NCBI RefSeq assembly: GCF_000731955.1
Contig: NZ_JNCK01000001.1
Span: 2,976,001-3,040,000 of the forward strand
Length of the DNA: 64,000 bases
DNA from: Halomonas zincidurans B6
Lineage (GTDB): Bacteria > Pseudomonadota > Gammaproteobacteria > Pseudomonadales > Halomonadaceae
Direction: 5' to 3'
Made by a program: the position numbers and the translations under genes. How positions within the stretch are numbered: the first letter of the stretch is position 1; every line of letters begins with the position of its first letter. Of the stretch, positions 63,879 through 64,000 are shown piece by piece. Under the pieces are notes generated by a model. The model saw nothing but the letters and a program-made list of their open reading frames with translations. It was not told the DNA's origin and ran no database searches.

Positions 63879-64000
63879 TCAGCCAATCCAGGTAGGCGCC
63901 GACGCCCTCGCGCACGGTCTTGAACTCGGCGGTGTAGCCCGCCTCGCGCAGCCGCGAAATATCCGCGCGGGTATAGCTCTGATAGCGCCCCTTGAGCTCG
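63871..64000 (-). CDS. hldD: ADP-L-glycero-D-manno-heptose 6-epimerase HldD, C-terminal part
   Basis: The last 43 codons of an SDR-type epimerase that makes the LD-heptose used by WaaF. ELKGRYQSYTRADISRLREA and FKTVREGVGAYLDWLN align with the C-terminus of E. coli HldD. The gene runs off the right edge. The stop TGA lies inside the waaF start (ATGGCTGA), so the two are coupled. Confidence 0.9.
   Translation of the reverse strand, partial: ELKGRYQSYTRADISRLREAGYTAEFKTVREGVGAYLDWLNG

Overview
The window is a high-GC gammaproteobacterial chromosome segment. Gene content and order point to a halomonad (Halomonas or a close relative): lysA-dapF-DUF484-xerC, gshB-tonB-algH-ruvX, ygfB-pepP-ubiH-ubiI beside zapA-6S RNA-ygfA, an osmoprotectant ABC transporter, a TRAP transporter and KGG-repeat stress proteins. 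The genus is an inference from content and protein resemblance; no marker sequence was searched.

Layout. 0-3.8 kb: lysine/cell-wall and chromosome-dimer-resolution operon. 3.8-6.7 kb: general-stress patch (yciG-like gene, 67-aa helical protein) ending in a yciE homologue truncated by an IS3-family remnant, then AT-rich eroded DNA and a 45-aa ORF. 6.8-15.6 kb: pncB, a TauE-type permease and a complete malonate-utilisation cluster (GntR regulator diverging from TRAP transporter genes dctPQM, malonyl-CoA decarboxylase, malonyl-CoA synthetase). 16.2-19.8 kb: four-gene osmoprotectant (OpuC/OsmU-type) ABC transporter. 19.8-23.2 kb: a decayed mmgE/prpD gene, a MITE-like element, a nitrilase, an IS1595-family element, tiny ORFs and tRNA-Arg(CCG). 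23.2-31.7 kb: late ureide pathway genes uraH and uraD with GntR and IclR regulators, a stress-type SDR, an aspartate carbamoyltransferase, and a LuxR/nitrilase/permease cassette. 31.7-35.9 kb: ruvX, algH, tonB, gshB, a second MITE-like copy and cvfB.

35.9-39.3 kb is a small AT-rich accessory island between core genes cvfB and rsmE. It holds a BrnT/BrnA toxin-antitoxin pair and a two-gene unit of a 45-aa two-helix membrane peptide and an FRG-domain protein. The FRG gene is split by a full-length IS1380-family element with perfect 13-bp inverted ends and a 5-bp target duplication; conceptual removal restores an exact 260-codon reading frame. This broken unit is the best candidate in the window for an undescribed (possibly defence or toxin) system.

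39.3-54.5 kb is core: rsmE (with a one-base frameshift in a C8 tract), secB, a membrane rhodanese, gpmI, envC, ctpA, two ubiquinone hydroxylases, pepP, ygfB, zapA, 6S RNA, ygfA, ilvA and rpiA. 54.5-64 kb is an LPS inner-core locus: waaA, hldE, heptosyltransferase-type genes, kdkA, a family-2 glycosyltransferase, an OpgB-like phosphoglycerol transferase, waaF and the 3' end of hldD.

Short palindromic or terminal-inverted-repeat elements occur at four sites (20.1, 28.3, 34.8 and 61.0 kb). Two are copies of one family that differ by a swapped terminal mismatch.
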